A DNA stretch of 6,612 bases from JAIVGV01 sp035295985 (GTDB lineage Bacteria > Acidobacteriota > Blastocatellia > Pyrinomonadales > Pyrinomonadaceae), in the NCBI GenBank assembly GCA_035295985.1, contig DATHBT010000215.1, positions 1-6,612 on the forward strand, read 5' to 3'. The translations under genes were made by a program, and so were the position numbers. The notes below the pieces were generated by a model that had not been told where the DNA came from, did not search any database, and saw only the letters and a list, made by a program, of their open reading frames with translations. Positions 6,596 through 6,612 of this stretch are shown here, one piece after another (position 1 is the first letter of the stretch; every line of letters begins with the position of its first letter).

Positions 6596-6612
6596 GAATA
6601 CGGCCGCAAGGC

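Overview
The window is a stretch of very GC-rich bacterial chromosome with third-codon-position G/C throughout. It carries four protein genes and short intergenic gaps; no gap exceeds about 165 bases. The combination seen here is a subtilase with GVLISD hexapeptide repeats, a two-part GNAT protein, a sigma-54 activator with a TPR front end, and an intergenic hairpin built on an ACCACGGAGGCACGGAG-type repeat. This fits an Acidobacteriota-like soil bacterium (Blastocatellia or relatives). That placement is inference from protein and repeat style, not a database result.

Layout. Positions 1-1635 (+) hold the 3' part of a secreted S8 (subtilisin-like) serine protease with an intact Asp/His/Asn/Ser catalytic set and a C-terminal array of ten exact GVLISD hexapeptides plus one degenerate unit. 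After a 116-base gap comes 1752-2690 (+), a 312-residue GNAT acetyltransferase with an extra N-terminal domain. A 136-base intergenic region follows. It holds a small GC hairpin, a well-formed sigma-70-type promoter (TTGAGA-17-TATATT) and a small palindrome over the -35 box. The large gene at 2827-5916 (+) encodes a 1029-residue regulator: TPR solenoid, GAF-like domain, sigma-54-interacting AAA+ ATPase and Fis-type HTH. The convergent gap 5917-6078 contains a 30-bp-stem inverted repeat and a 16-bp GC palindrome. On the minus strand, 6540-6079 encodes a small exported or membrane-anchored NTF2-like (DUF4440/SnoaL-type) protein with a textbook Shine-Dalgarno and a plausible promoter.

How the genes relate. 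No operon logic ties the four together. The sigma-54 activator has its own promoter, and no -24/-12 site that I trust lies in the window, so its targets are probably elsewhere. The protease and GNAT gene are same-strand neighbours with no obvious functional link. The most unusual elements are the hexapeptide array in the protease, whose DNA shows both old synonymous divergence and a recent 55-base duplication, and the intergenic hairpin, which pairs fully only in the minus-strand transcript. I found no CRISPR array, tRNA, rRNA, transposase or recognisable defence system.
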